From Trichuris trichiura (taxonomy: Eukaryota > Nematoda > Enoplea > Trichinellida > Trichuridae): a stretch of DNA of 64,000 nucleotides. The DNA lies in contig JBAJFE010000026.1 of assembly GCA_037903355.1 (NCBI GenBank), positions 6,200,001 to 6,264,000 of the forward strand, read 5' to 3'. The notes under the pieces were generated by a model, which saw nothing but the letters and a program-made list of their open reading frames with translations, had not been told where the DNA came from and made no database searches. Below, in pieces: positions 1-11,900 of this stretch; the first letter of the stretch is position 1, and each line of letters opens with the position of its first letter. Both the position numbers and the translations under genes were made by a program.

Positions 1-3000
1 TTGGAACGATTTCTTATACTATAGTGCAATAAGCCAGTCTGGACCTATACAGAAATTATGAATATCTCAAAGTTTTGTATAACGCTTTTGTAACGGATCT
101 CCATCGTTGATGATGAAAAATGTGTGAAGTGCACGAAAAAAAGATGCATTTGCTTAATTTGAAAAAGAAGACACCTGCTCCCACGTAATTACTTACTGCA
201 CCAAGGAAGAAATGAACTTTCGAACTTCCCCTGTTCCATTTTTTAGCAGCAGAACTCTGCAAGCTTTCCATGTTTACCTTTTGCAACAGAAGCGTGGGAA
301 CAACTGACGCGGCGTTTTCTTTTCTTCCCATGTGGAATCTTGCTTTTAACAACAGGTCAAGTATTCAGTCACACCTCTGCATTTTATCAAAACTTTTTCG
401 CGAATATACTGAGTTTAAAAAAACTTTTAAGCAGCTCTAGCAATCCTTACTCTGGTCAGGCGCAACAAAGCAGCTAACTTAAACTCAAAAACAGATTTAC
501 TCTGTCTCAGGAATTAATTCACTTCACTGTCAATATATTTCACAAAGTGAAACAAAGCGCTGTATATACTTTCAGTGGCTATATACGGTCGGAATACTAG
601 ATGTCGTGTAACCGCAAATCATTAACATTATCTGCTAGAGGCTAGATGTGCTTAGTGAAGCAGCTTTTATGCTTGGAAAAAAAAATACATAGGCGATATA
701 CGCAGTCAGTTTTCCTACATGCAATAATTAAATTCCTTGAGTAACGTCATATTATGGAAAAGATGTAAATTAGAGGAGAACGGCAGAATGGGGGCGGAGT
801 GAAGCGCAGGTTTCTAAGCAGTAAACAATAAGCGACAAAAACTTGCAAATAATGAAGCAATTAAAAAATGCTGAAGTAGCAATTGGTAACTACGCGCCAG
901 CATACGGTTTTATTATTTATTATGAAAGCAACCCATGATATGAATGAAATTACGAACACTTCGTGGACGATTTCGGTAACACTCTTTTTCTCTTTCCCAA
1001 CGTCTATACAGTGTGCGTTAAAATGGATTTTGCATCCTAACTTGGAAACAACTGCAGCTTCATTATAGTCCCACGCTTTTCCTGCCATTAGCTATAATAC
1101 ACTGGTGTCACAGTAGGCTTAGATGATCTTATCTCCCTGTCTTCTTCCTGCACCTCATTCTGCAGCTCAACATAGATAGTCAGCTTTTGCTGCCTTTTCA
1201 TTGCATTTCCTTTGTACAGCAGCAACTTGTGCTGCTTCGAGTTCATTCAGGCACCTCTTAGATATTCTCTGCTATGTTATGAGTTGTAATCAGTCCTCTA
1301 ATCCTCATAAATGCATTCAGTTTTGAGGTTTCTGGAACAATGAACTTTTTGGTTCAATCTGCTATCCTCATTTTCAGTTTCCTCATGAACATCAAGTTGG
1401 TCCAACTTTTCAGTGGACAGAACAGCAGATTGAATATTCAGGACACTTTCATTGGGAAGCCCTCGCTTCATTGTTATGTTGTTAAGTCTCTTACAGTTGA
1501 CCTTGTGCAAAATCACGTGTGAGCGAACATGGTATCGCATTTCACGAAACGAAGGGCGTGTGAGAGAATCTGCGTTAGATGAAAATCCGCTTGGACAGAA
1601 ATAACTGTACATTTATTCCCTCAGGAAGGTACCTTTACAGCAATAGAATCTTAAGATTAGTTTTATGAATTACTGAATGTGCATTAGCCTTTTAAGACAG
1701 CGTGCTTCCAGTTCAAGCCAGACTATCATGCTGTGTAAGTCCGTGTGCAAAAGCCTGAAATCTGACTGGAAGCTAAACCTGCTGCAGTTGGCCGAAGTGC
1801 AGCACTGAGAAGGCGAAATTTGAAGAAACGCTGCCTTTGCAGCAAGGTTACTGGTTCTTAAAGATTCCTTCATCTTTGCACATGCACGGTCATAAAAAAG
1901 AGCGGGTTAAAAACTTTCAGTCTCATGTCGGGTCTAGTTATTCAGAATTTCAATTTTATCAGGTTCTTTTAATTTACTGTCACAAATTCTGGTCCCAGTT
2001 ATCAGTTAGGCATTCAGTCTATAACGGCAGACGTATAGAAAACCTGTTAGTGGTACCTAGACGTTTTTAAAAATGGATGAAAATTTCAGGGAGTTCACAT
2101 ATGAGTCAGTCTGATCTATTAAACTGACTCTGAACCTACGCTTCGTCGAACTGCTTTAATTCTATACAATCATTTAATAATAATACACTGAAGGTACAGT
2201 GTCCTTTCATGAATGCATAAAGTTTTATAATTATTGACGGAAATGGTCCATTGTTGTTTGGTCACCCTTTTTCTGACAGAGCTTTCAAGACCTTCCTTGC
2301 TTTGTCATCAATGCCTATCTAACTTCTTGCTGACCAGGGGACAGGAACAGTCCTGAGAGCGGTGTTAAAAATAAACAACCGAACATGAACGGGATGTTTT
2401 CCATTATAACGGGGAAACACTAATGTAATAGGTTTAATAAATTCCCAGAACATATAATCTCACCTTTAGCAGCCAAACAGATCAGCAGGATGAATCTGTA
2501 AATTGAGGCAGCAGGTACGCATACTGTCAGCTTCATACTCATGTAAGAATGATTGAAGTAAGCATTGCTAAATACATTGACGAGATCATGCGACTTGGCA
2601 ACTTTCCGCAAGCAGTGATGACAGTTTTATCGTCTAGCGAATTGCAGAACTAAACCGGATGGAGGCTGCTAGCTTCCTGAGAGACAATCTGCAGTGACTT
2701 CAAAGAATCAATGAAGTAACTGAACTGTTCATCATAGTAGCATAGGCCATTATTGTTCACAGGTCTGAGCATAAAAACGTATTCATCATCTGCTCCCTAT
2801 TGCAAATTTGTCTGCTTACCGGAGCTTGAATTTTGCTGAATTGTTATAAGTGCAATTTTGATATGATAATGGTTAAACAGAAGTGCCTGCCAATCAGTGA
2901 ACAAACAACAGGGTGGAATTTTGACGCATTAACGCCGGGGAGTAGTCGACCATTCCTTCATTATTAATCAAGTCCAAGTGTTCATAGACGCTTAATGCTG

Positions 3001-4736
3001 TCTGGTCCATGAAACACTACGCTGAATAAATGGTTCCTAGAGGAACCGCATGATCATGTATAGCACCTGACCTTCGCAGGCCGGAGCATTGGAAATGGAA
3101 GCATATTTTCACATTCTTTTATTTTGACAGGTTTGATTACATGAGTAATGAAACCTCTAGATCTTTTGCTGCATTACTCAGCAAAGTTACAAAAGCTCTC
3201 GGATACAAATATTGATAATCAACTGACACACTAAGGTCGCAATGTGTATCTATGAATCAACAAAAGAAAGGGGCAATTTTTTAGGAAGCTTTTTGTGAAG
3301 TAAAGTTTATATTTCACTGTAAGCATGCACAATGTCCTAAAAAATGTATCAATTAATCTCAGTGTTCACTGGCGTAGAGTTGTCGTAGCGATTACTACCT
3401 GGAAACTGCTTTAAAAACTTTTGCATCTATGTGCGCGCATGTCAACGAACTAGCGTGGTTTAATCGGAAATGTGCTTCGAACATTAGATAAGAGACAGCA
3501 ATAGGGTCGTTGCTTTCAAGTTGCTACTCAGTGAATCTTCGCAAAGCACACTTAGTGTCACTAAGGTCTGAAGGCTGCGCATGATTGCTATCCTGAGCTG
3601 TCTCACTAGTCAGCCATGTAGAACTTTTCTTGGCAACCTCGAACTGCAAAATGCTGCACAACTGCTGTTCTACACTTCATCACAGATAGCCTTAGGTGTG
3701 TTCTACAAGGGTAGCAAGGCTTCCACTGCTTCTGCAGCAGACTGGTTTGCATGCAACGGTAGCTGTAATCTTTTTCAGTGTTAAACAGTGACCATGATTC
3801 CCTTAATCTCTAAATGATCACTCAGAACTCTTGTTAAGTTATTATTATTAATAAAAGCATTTATTATTTTTCTTGTTTTTCTTGCTGCTGAACTAAGTTC
3901 GTTGTGATGAGATGGAAAAATTTCCTTGACTCTTTAAACACGTTGATTCTCGTTAATGCGAACAAGATTATGCACTTGCCAGCGAAAGTTCCAAGCAAGC
4001 TGAATATGCTATTCGATAGTAAAAACATGTCTTACTAGCTGAAACAGTGAAGTAAAAGAGCCCATGAAACATAGTGCACTAACGATCTACATCTGTAACA
4101 GATAGTTCTGAAAGTTCTGTTTTGTTGATTTCGTGCTTTCCTTATTTTGAGGTCTTCCTAATTAACTGCTTATCTCGGTAGGTCGTCTGCCATGTCTGTG
4201 GTGAGTGCTTTTGCGACTTCCCGTGATGGTTGCAATAAAGTAAATTACTAATATACTAAGTCTTTACTATTCCCGCGTGACACTGGGAAAGCCTTATTTT
4301 TAGCTAAGGCACAGAATCAGGCTAACACTCATGATTAATAGAAATAATAGAGTCTCTTATTCGCATAAAAAGATTATAACAAGATGCTGCATATTTTGAA
4401 GGCTGAGTGTCTGCTCTTGAGAATTAGCCATAAGCAGCTTTATGGGTGAATATGCTGCAATAAAAGTTATGAGGTTGTGAGCTTTTGAAGATAATTTCAC
4501 AATTCCTCCGGCAGATTGAGTTGTGTACTTAAGTTTTTAATAGCAGACAGATTTCGAGGCAACATTGTCCTAACGAGTGTTAGGTTTGATGTTTCAAATA
4601 GTCTTTACGAGGAAAGCCACACTATCAAGAACAACAAAGAAATCTTAAGAGAATAGCCGTACTGAGTGAGTTATGGGCGCACCATGAGACAGTGTTGGGT
4701 TCCTGCTGAATCTCTGATGACGCAGCAGAAGTATTA
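1..4736. other. intergenic, no supported gene
   Basis: I see no exon chain, no recognisable protein and no RNA gene here. Open frames are all under about 105 codons, occur on both strands and overlap each other, as expected by chance in AT-rich DNA. The longest, at 1612-1298 (-), ends in an acidic stretch but matches no family I know and has no convincing splice partner. Confidence 0.6.
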
Positions 4737-5111
4737 TCAAGCTATGAGGTGTTCATGCTCTCTGTTGTCATTAGTAGACAACACAGTATGGTCAGAAATT
4801 TTTGTACCTGAACGTCTTTTCATTTGTGCATTCAGAAAATTTGTCGTAATTTTTATCACTCCTCTTTTCATCAAAGAAGAGTTGCTGCAAAAGTTAGTGA
4901 TCCTATGGTTAAATTCAATCCTGGATTTCAGACAACGATTGCATCTCATGATTTTGGCCTTTAACACAACTGCCCCACGAAAGACATACGTGAGCCTGCA
5001 TCGACTTGCTGTCTCTTTCTTCATACATGGAGACTGCTCAAATTCTTCCAACTCTTCGTTTGTTAATAGTTTTCCATGAACCTCAACATTTTTTCTTGGC
5101 ATCTGCAACAA
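4737..5111 (-). pseudogene. ISXO2-like (IS1595-type) transposase relic
   Basis: This 124-codon frame looks like the N-terminal half of an ISXO2/IS1595-type DDE transposase, a family very common in dorylaimid nematode genomes. The visible part runs from a helical segment (LTNEELEEF) through a Cys block with the CNRC-type knuckle typical of this family (MRCNRCLKSR, about residues 58-67). It continues into the TNFCSNSSL segment that corresponds to the family's GTFF-S-S-L stretch. After that come hydrophobic helices and an ending (NDNREHEHL) like the family's helix before the DDE core. The catalytic core is not found downstream: the frame stops and neighbouring frames are closed. I infer a truncated, dead copy. 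The opposite-strand frame at 4666-5079 is its shadow. The family assignment rests on remembered motif order and has not been searched. Confidence 0.45.
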
Positions 5112-7663
5112 GCGCTATCATTTTCTTTCCCACTAACTCCTGCCTGGTTTATCGTCTTCATAATTTTCGTTTTTATTAAGACGTCGGTCCTTTGGAAACG
5201 TTTAAACTTGTTTACAGCTTCATTCCATAAACTTTTATAGCAAATATTTAATCATCCCGCTTTTGATTAATTCATTTTATCTTTAACGATTTCTATTTAA
5301 TCAACAGTAGTGAATGATTTCCAGCACTGCGTCGTGTGTAGGTTTGGATGTGTACCAAATGCTGACTAAATGAGATTCAAAAACGAGGAGGATATACGCT
5401 GTCCTGAAAAGCTGAATGATGTGCCGATCAACAAGGTCAGGCAGTGAAATTTAAATCGCGTAACCTACTTATTTCTAGAACATCCCTTTTTAACATTTCC
5501 TGCCTGCTCTCAACCATCGATACAGCGAGAAACATGTACAGTGTTTTTGGAAGTACAAGTTGTCACTAATGCAGAATACTTAGCAATTCAAAAAGTTTTT
5601 GATGGGCAGATGTTTTCTGGAAGACAGCAAATTACGGACAAGGCTGATAGATCTCATTGGTCGCAGGGTAGTTACTTTTAGCCTTGGCAGCAAAACTGTT
5701 CAACCTGTGGTTTATTTTTACCTCTCTTCATTACAGCTTCACTCCGTTTTCATTTATTGTATCTGCTTCCTCTATCGAGCAACTTGTATTAGTTCATAGA
5801 GTACCTCAAAAGCAAGAAAAGGCAGGCAGTCGTTCAGTAAACTGTACATGCTGCTCTGAGCCCCAGTAGTCCGATACCTCCTAGGTTCTGACGGGCCTGA
5901 TTAGTAGTCACCTACTGTGCATGCTTACTGGTAGATTCCTTGAATTAAGACAGTTCAGAAAGAAATGAAAGTTTTTTTTTGGTACAACACTCGTTCAGTG
6001 TTCACCAGGAAGCAGGGACTCTGCCAATGAAGGTCTAACCCTTTCTCATAATTTCGTACGTTAAAATTGTTACATAACTTCGCTTTGTTACTGTGCCAGT
6101 GCCTTACCTATACAACATCTTGTTGGAAGTTGGACGTTTTCCCGTTTGCTCTACACTAGATAATTAGTTACAAAAGTATGCTCTGGTTTCCGCATACACT
6201 GTAAGGTAGCTGCTTAAACGAACATCTTCAATCAGTTGATAAAGCAAATAAACTGTAGTGGTTTTATAACACCCGCAGGGAACACATGTGGCTCGCTCTC
6301 TGTTAACTTGACCTAACCACAGATTAAGCTATTTAAAGAAATCCATAAGTCAAAGGTTTGTTCTGCGCCAAAAATAGGTTGTGCGTTGCTTGGGCAAGAA
6401 CACTGGGTGATGATGGGCAATAGATGCATGAACTCAATTCTTCAAACTGGGCGCAATAAACAATGTCAGAACCGTCATATTTTGTTAATAGTATAAACTA
6501 TCGTGTATCCACACCTAGATTCATCTTCGATTCGGAATGCCAGAATGGAATGGTTTCAAGCGTTTTCTTCCTTTCAGTACTTTTCTTTTCCGTCGAAAAT
6601 TTGCGCTGAGGTTAACTAAAATGATGCAATAGGAACAAACCAAAAAAAATATTCTGATGCTAACTTAATCTTCGCAAAGATGAAACTTTCAGTAACTACG
6701 TTTGTGTTTGCATCGTTAGATAATTATGAAGCAACTTTGTACATTCTTATTGGTTACCGGAGCTACCGCGAGTTCGCTAATATCAATAAAATGCATTTAT
6801 TCATTATTTCCGTGCTTTATTCCAACTTTTTTAACAGCACTGATGATGCTGGGAACGCTCAGTTGGTTGAGCAGGACCAGCATCCGTTGGGATAATGTGT
6901 CACAGCTTTTACTGAAATTGCGAAATAATACGCATTAATTTTCCATTCTTTCTTTACTAGACAAGGCTTTGTGGCTGACCACACCCCGTTGCCAGTCTAG
7001 GTAAACTAAGATTTAGATTCACAAGGTCGTAATTTTTACAAGATTTTAAAATTGTTTGAGGAAGTAAAATCAAAAAGATTTTCCCTGTCGTACACATAAT
7101 ACCATGGTAACAGTGCAAGAGATAATGTAAGAGAAGCAGGGATCAACACGGAGCCCTGACTTCTAAGGATATTGGAACTGTGCCACATCTGCGGGTTAAA
7201 CGACGTGCCTCGCTGGCTGATTCCCTTGAATACTGCTATAGGGTTCGCCGGTTGACGCCACACCGCTGGCAAATGATTTTTAGCACAATTTCGAGAGTTA
7301 ACTATTTGCTATCGTTGCTTTGATGGCCAACCGCTGTTGTTTACGCATTCTGCTCATTTGCCAAATCATTCATCCATTGTTATTCGTTTATTTTTGAGTT
7401 CATTTACCTTTGCTCATTTGATATAAGCGCTTTATTCACTGAGATAGAAGCTGCTTTTTTCGATTAGTTTGTTTCGACTTCTGTTCGGTTTTGGCAGTCT
7501 TAGGGCTCGTTCATCCTGGCTGATCCATTCAAGATTCGTCTCTTTCGTTGCTAACCGCTTTGCTGCTAGTTCAGGTGAGCTAGTGCGCCTCTCATCTCGT
7601 TTTGTTTGTTAATGGCCCACTGTATTTTCACATACTCATCTATGGTAAAATATTAATCATAAC
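5112..7663. other. intergenic, no supported gene
   Basis: Short overlapping frames only (under 80 codons). Nothing recognisable as an exon, RNA gene or repeat. Low-complexity A/T runs are present. Confidence 0.55.
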
Positions 7664-7820
7664 TTATCTTCAATTCACGGTTTTGGCCTGCTTTGTGTGT
7701 CTGTACGTAAACTTTAAAATGTCCTAGCAGCGAATAGATGAGCAAACAGTTGGAGAAAAAGGGCAGAACAGTCGATGCCGTACGTTTTAGAATTGCTCTT
7801 GTTTCGTCGTCAGCGGTGTA
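7664..7820 (-). repeat. diverged solo pLTR of the Penelope-like element
   Basis: This stretch aligns along its whole length with the pLTRs of the intact Penelope-like element (46971-47180 and 49761-49970). It runs in the same order, from the ATTCACGG.TTTGGCCTG block at 7672 through GATGAGCAAA at 7738 and CGTACGTTT at 7780 to TCGTCGTCAG at 7805-7814. Roughly seven bases in ten agree by eye. No PLE coding sequence is visible on either side, so it is a solo terminal repeat or a severely 5'-truncated insertion. On the minus strand the hammerhead core CTGACGA is kept, but the GAAAC box reads AAAAC and the cleavage-site U is C, so a ribozyme here would be dead. Confidence 0.7.
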
Positions 7821-10800
7821 ATAGATTTTTAGATTCTCGATAAAAATACCATCACATTTTGGTTACAGTTGTTTTATTTTAAGCTCTTCCTTTCAGTTGG
7901 ACCCAGTTTTTATCTGCGTACAGCTTGACCTAGAGCGAAGGAGAAAGAAGTCTCGTATTCTTCACACAGAAAGTGGTCTGTTGTACATTCTGTCAGAATG
8001 AACTAATTTTATCTAAAATAGTGGATTTTTGGGAAAAAGTTTAGCCCTGACGGAATTATGAATAAGGTCCATAGTTCAACCCAACTGGCAACTCGTCAAA
8101 TTAAACCACTTTCTGCAACTGCTCTGGGGTTGGTAGATGCGACTGCGTCAAGTGTCACTACTAACCAGTTTTAAAAAGCGTCTTGAATCAGGGCTTGACT
8201 TCGACAACAAGACTCGGAAAACCCGTCTCCCTAAACGTCCATCCTTGTCTTACAATTCGCTGAGCACGACGATCGTCTTTCCACATGATGAGTTTAATGA
8301 ATACAGCCTCTGACATTTGCTTGTTACTGATTTGTCTGGGATCTTTATGCCCCTCTGACGCGCTAAAATGCGAAGCAGTTGGCTGCCATTACTGCGTTAC
8401 GCGCAGAATGAAACTTAGTTGTGCTTCATATTGTGCCAGGTGTACTGAAAAGGACTCTGCAGCACGTACGACATCTGTAACACTTTTATAACGCACTTTT
8501 TGAACACGTCTGAACGTTCTTCTTGCAGGTTTCACCGAACAACTCCAGCAACGCGCCATTTGACACTGAAAACATTAAGGCAAGTTTTCTAGCGCTCAAG
8601 GCTGCGTTCATTTTGCTTAATTTGAAGCGGTGTTTCTGCGGTTGCAACAGCTAAGTGTGTTCACTCTATAAAAAGAAGTAGTTCCACTTGATCTTAGATT
8701 TATCATGTTGGTCAGGTGCTTATTTCTCTTCTCGACATTGCTCAGTAGGTTGCTACCTAATGAGCCGCAATAACTCTAAAACAGTCCCTGAAATTCACTT
8801 GCATCCCACATAAACAGATGTCTGCATATGATAATAGCTGTAGAAAATGTTGCGCTGTTGTTTAGGTACAAAATGGGAATATATGATTCTCTGTTCTCTT
8901 TCAGATTGCGCGCTTCAACAGACTAACTATTCTCAGCCAACTTTTAGTACATTTCTCTGTCGTTGTCTAAATTACGCGAAATCTCTTGTCATCCTGACTG
9001 TAGCATAACGGTACTTACAATTTTATTCACAAAATCATGAACACAGTTTTGAATTTTAAAATAGTTACATTCACTTTATGCCTATTTTGAAAATTTTCTA
9101 AATGGACTTTATCGAAGCAGTCTTGGATCTTATAAAGGTGAGCATGAAAGTTGCACAGTGGCAAAACAGGGTCCTTGGCATTTCATTTTCAGTATATGGC
9201 GCACGTCTGATTTCCTAAGCAACTTCAATTAAAAAATCTCGCAGCTTTCAGAGCTCTTTTAAGTCTCCTGCTGGAAGTCGCCGTAAGCGAATTACGACTG
9301 CTCTGAAAATTCGTAAGATTCTATACCCAAAGAAGTCTTGATCAGGAATAGGTACTTGTTGTAGTCTGAAAACTACAGCTGCTTATGCAGGCACTCACTA
9401 TGAGACATTTCGTTAGTACCTTTTATTATGACTCCCTTTCCCTTATACATATTACAGACTGAAAAATAAGAAAAGTACTAAAAACTCCCTAAAAGATTGT
9501 TAAAGTTCAAGCGCTTTTCGTTTATTTTTTTGGATGTGATAGTTACTAAATAAGGTCATCTTCAAATAGTATTTTTCATGACATTAAAGGACAATGCAAA
9601 TTAACTATTTCATTCTTGCTGCATAGCTTGAACATGCAGTTAATGGGTAAATATTTGACTGATGGAACAGTTATCTCTGAAAGTGAATGCAATACTCAGA
9701 GCGGACTTTGGAAAAGTGATTAAGCCTGTAACTGGGCAGAAGAGGAAATCACCAGTCACGGAATCTTAAAGTATGGTTTCTTAGTTTTGCTAGTAAATGC
9801 TCCAGTGTTCAACTAGCCAGTATCCATGCACTGTCGACTGGAGAGTGATGATCCGAAAGGGTAAAACCAGGTCGGCTGATCAGAAGGAACTGATCACTAA
9901 CCAAACGGGCAAACTGGGTCACCTGGCGGCTAGTCGGATTTACGATAAACTCAAAAAAATGTGAGTATTAATTTTTAGTGATAAAGCGTAATATAAAATT
10001 AAATTGGATTAAGCTACGGAACTTTAATTGTGGCGAATACTTTTGTTTATTGCTCTCCTGGGATTTGAAAGGAATTCTCTTTTAAATATGGTTTCCGTTG
10101 ACTGTGAAGTTCACTTCACACCGACAGCAGCAACGTCAGAGCAAACTACTGCTGGTTCACTTCTTTCTAACATGGCTGTTCAATCTCTTGCATAAAAATC
10201 AGTTTTAATAAAGTTTTATTAACATTACGCTTTATTTCTATCTTTAATTCAATGTGCGTAACGAAAAGAGTACCATGCTAGTATCATAACTTGGGAACTA
10301 GGTGCTTATACTGAAGTAACAATAGTTCTAGAAAATTTCAGTTTGTTGCTTAAAACCCACTTGTGTTTTTTTTGCTATGATATCCTGCTGTTTGTTTTAC
10401 ATCATAACACAGAAATGTATTTTCTTTAAATGTAGCGCTTTCGTAACGGCCAATGTACATTTGCTTCTGACAAAAGTACGGAATACAGCCGTTGTGGAAA
10501 ACGCTTTTCGACAGACAGACTAATCCTGTCTGGATGTAGACGCCTGTTTTTGCAATGGAATGTAATCTGAGTATAATTTGGGACTGGATTTTTAAATTAG
10601 AAAGCTTTAAAAAAGTATTTTTAAAAAATACTTTTATATAACTGAGCAATTGAGTGGATTCAGAAGAAAAGAAAGCAGGGATGGTAAATAGAGGCAAGAA
10701 ACAAGGTAATACATGAACAAATAAACGGTCACAGAAGAAGAAAAAAGAAGTTCAGGAGAACGAGAGGGAGACTTATGAAACTAAGAAAACTTAATGTTGC

Positions 10801-10976
10801 ACTATATTGTGCGTTTGATCATGTTCCAGTGCCCTATATACACATGTTGTGTACGTTGTATTCACAGGTATATGTAGTAGGTTGAAACGTAACTCCTGTC
10901 AGTATTAACTTAGTTTAGCAAATACGTAAAACCAGCTGATACTGATGTGAAAGCTGTACATAATACATCTTGCTGA
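7821..10976. other. intergenic with a short AT palindrome
   Basis: No supported gene. An AT-rich palindrome at about 10610-10636 (AAAAGTATTTTT paired with its complement) could form a hairpin. The 115-codon minus frame at 10697-10350 has no family resemblance and is taken as chance. Confidence 0.5.
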
Positions 10977-11019
10977 GTGAATACCTTTTGCTCCTTTTCT
11001 TGGTGGCTATCAACAACTT

Positions 11020-11900
11020 CAGGCCTGCGCAAGGTCACCTGCGACACTGCACAGTGTTTTAGTTCCATTCTGGCGTTGGAGCAACTGAAACCTACCGCTG
11101 CATATGCTCTGTACATGATGAAAATGTCTTCCGGCCTGCGGACAGTGGAACGATGGTCCGCGAAGTTTTGGACTAGAAGATTACGTGTTGAATAAGCAAC
11201 AGTTTGGGTATCTTTTATGTCTAGATTTAAGTGCGTTGCAGGCAGAGTTTAAAGAAATAGCAGGCAATCAACACTCCAGTTAGTAATAGCTTTATCGTGC
11301 TCCTATACAGCCGAAGGATAGAAGAGTCAGCCGTGCTACAAACCTCACGAAGCGTTCTATTGGCGAACCACCCCATCACCGGAGATAAATCCTGGCTTTT
11401 TAATGAAACATCCTAGCAGGCTAGCCACTGGCTTCGTAGCGTCAACTGAAGTCAACGTTGATGAACACCAGGAAAAGCTTTTGCTTTGCGCTTGGTCAAG
11501 TGTAGGCCACGTTATGCATTGGGAGGTACTTCCAGAAGAGAAGGCAATAAAAGCTGAAGTTCATGCTAATCAGCAAGTAAGACTCAGAGGTAAACTCGAT
11601 TGAGATTCATACCAGAAAAACTAGGCCTTCTTCCGCCACGACAGCGCGAGATTACCTATGGTCAAATTTGCTTGTCGATTTCTTAACGAATGCAGCTGGA
11701 TAGTAATGTGTCATCCACCATATTAGCTAGACCTTAATTTGTCAGTTGACCACTTCGTTTTTCTCTCATAAATCGTCTCGGCAGGAAAATGTTTAAAACA
11801 ACGATGACATAGGAGTGCAGTCAGTCTTTTTTCAGCCCATGTCCGCTTCCTGCAGGGATAGCATCATGGGCCTGCCATGGATGGGTGAAGATTAAAAATA
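11020..11900 (+). pseudogene. mariner-like transposase relic
   Basis: Several collinear pieces of a mariner transposase are readable with frameshifts and stops between them. The helix-turn-helix region appears at about 11075-11195 (TAAYAL then RTVERWSAKF). The first catalytic Asp block GDKSWLFNE is at about 11380-11405 in another frame. The following central block, ending HWEVLPEEKAIKAEVH, is at 11403-11560. A piece like the family's HPPYSPDL segment (CHPPY) is near 11711-11725, and C-terminal fragments run to about 11890. The order and spacing match an approximately 345-residue mariner transposase. The frames shift at least once between the first and second blocks and stops are present, so the copy is dead. 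Terminal inverted repeats were not found. Confidence 0.65.

Noticed and set aside
4666..5079. 137-codon plus-strand frame
   Set aside because: Antisense shadow of the better supported ISXO2-like relic.
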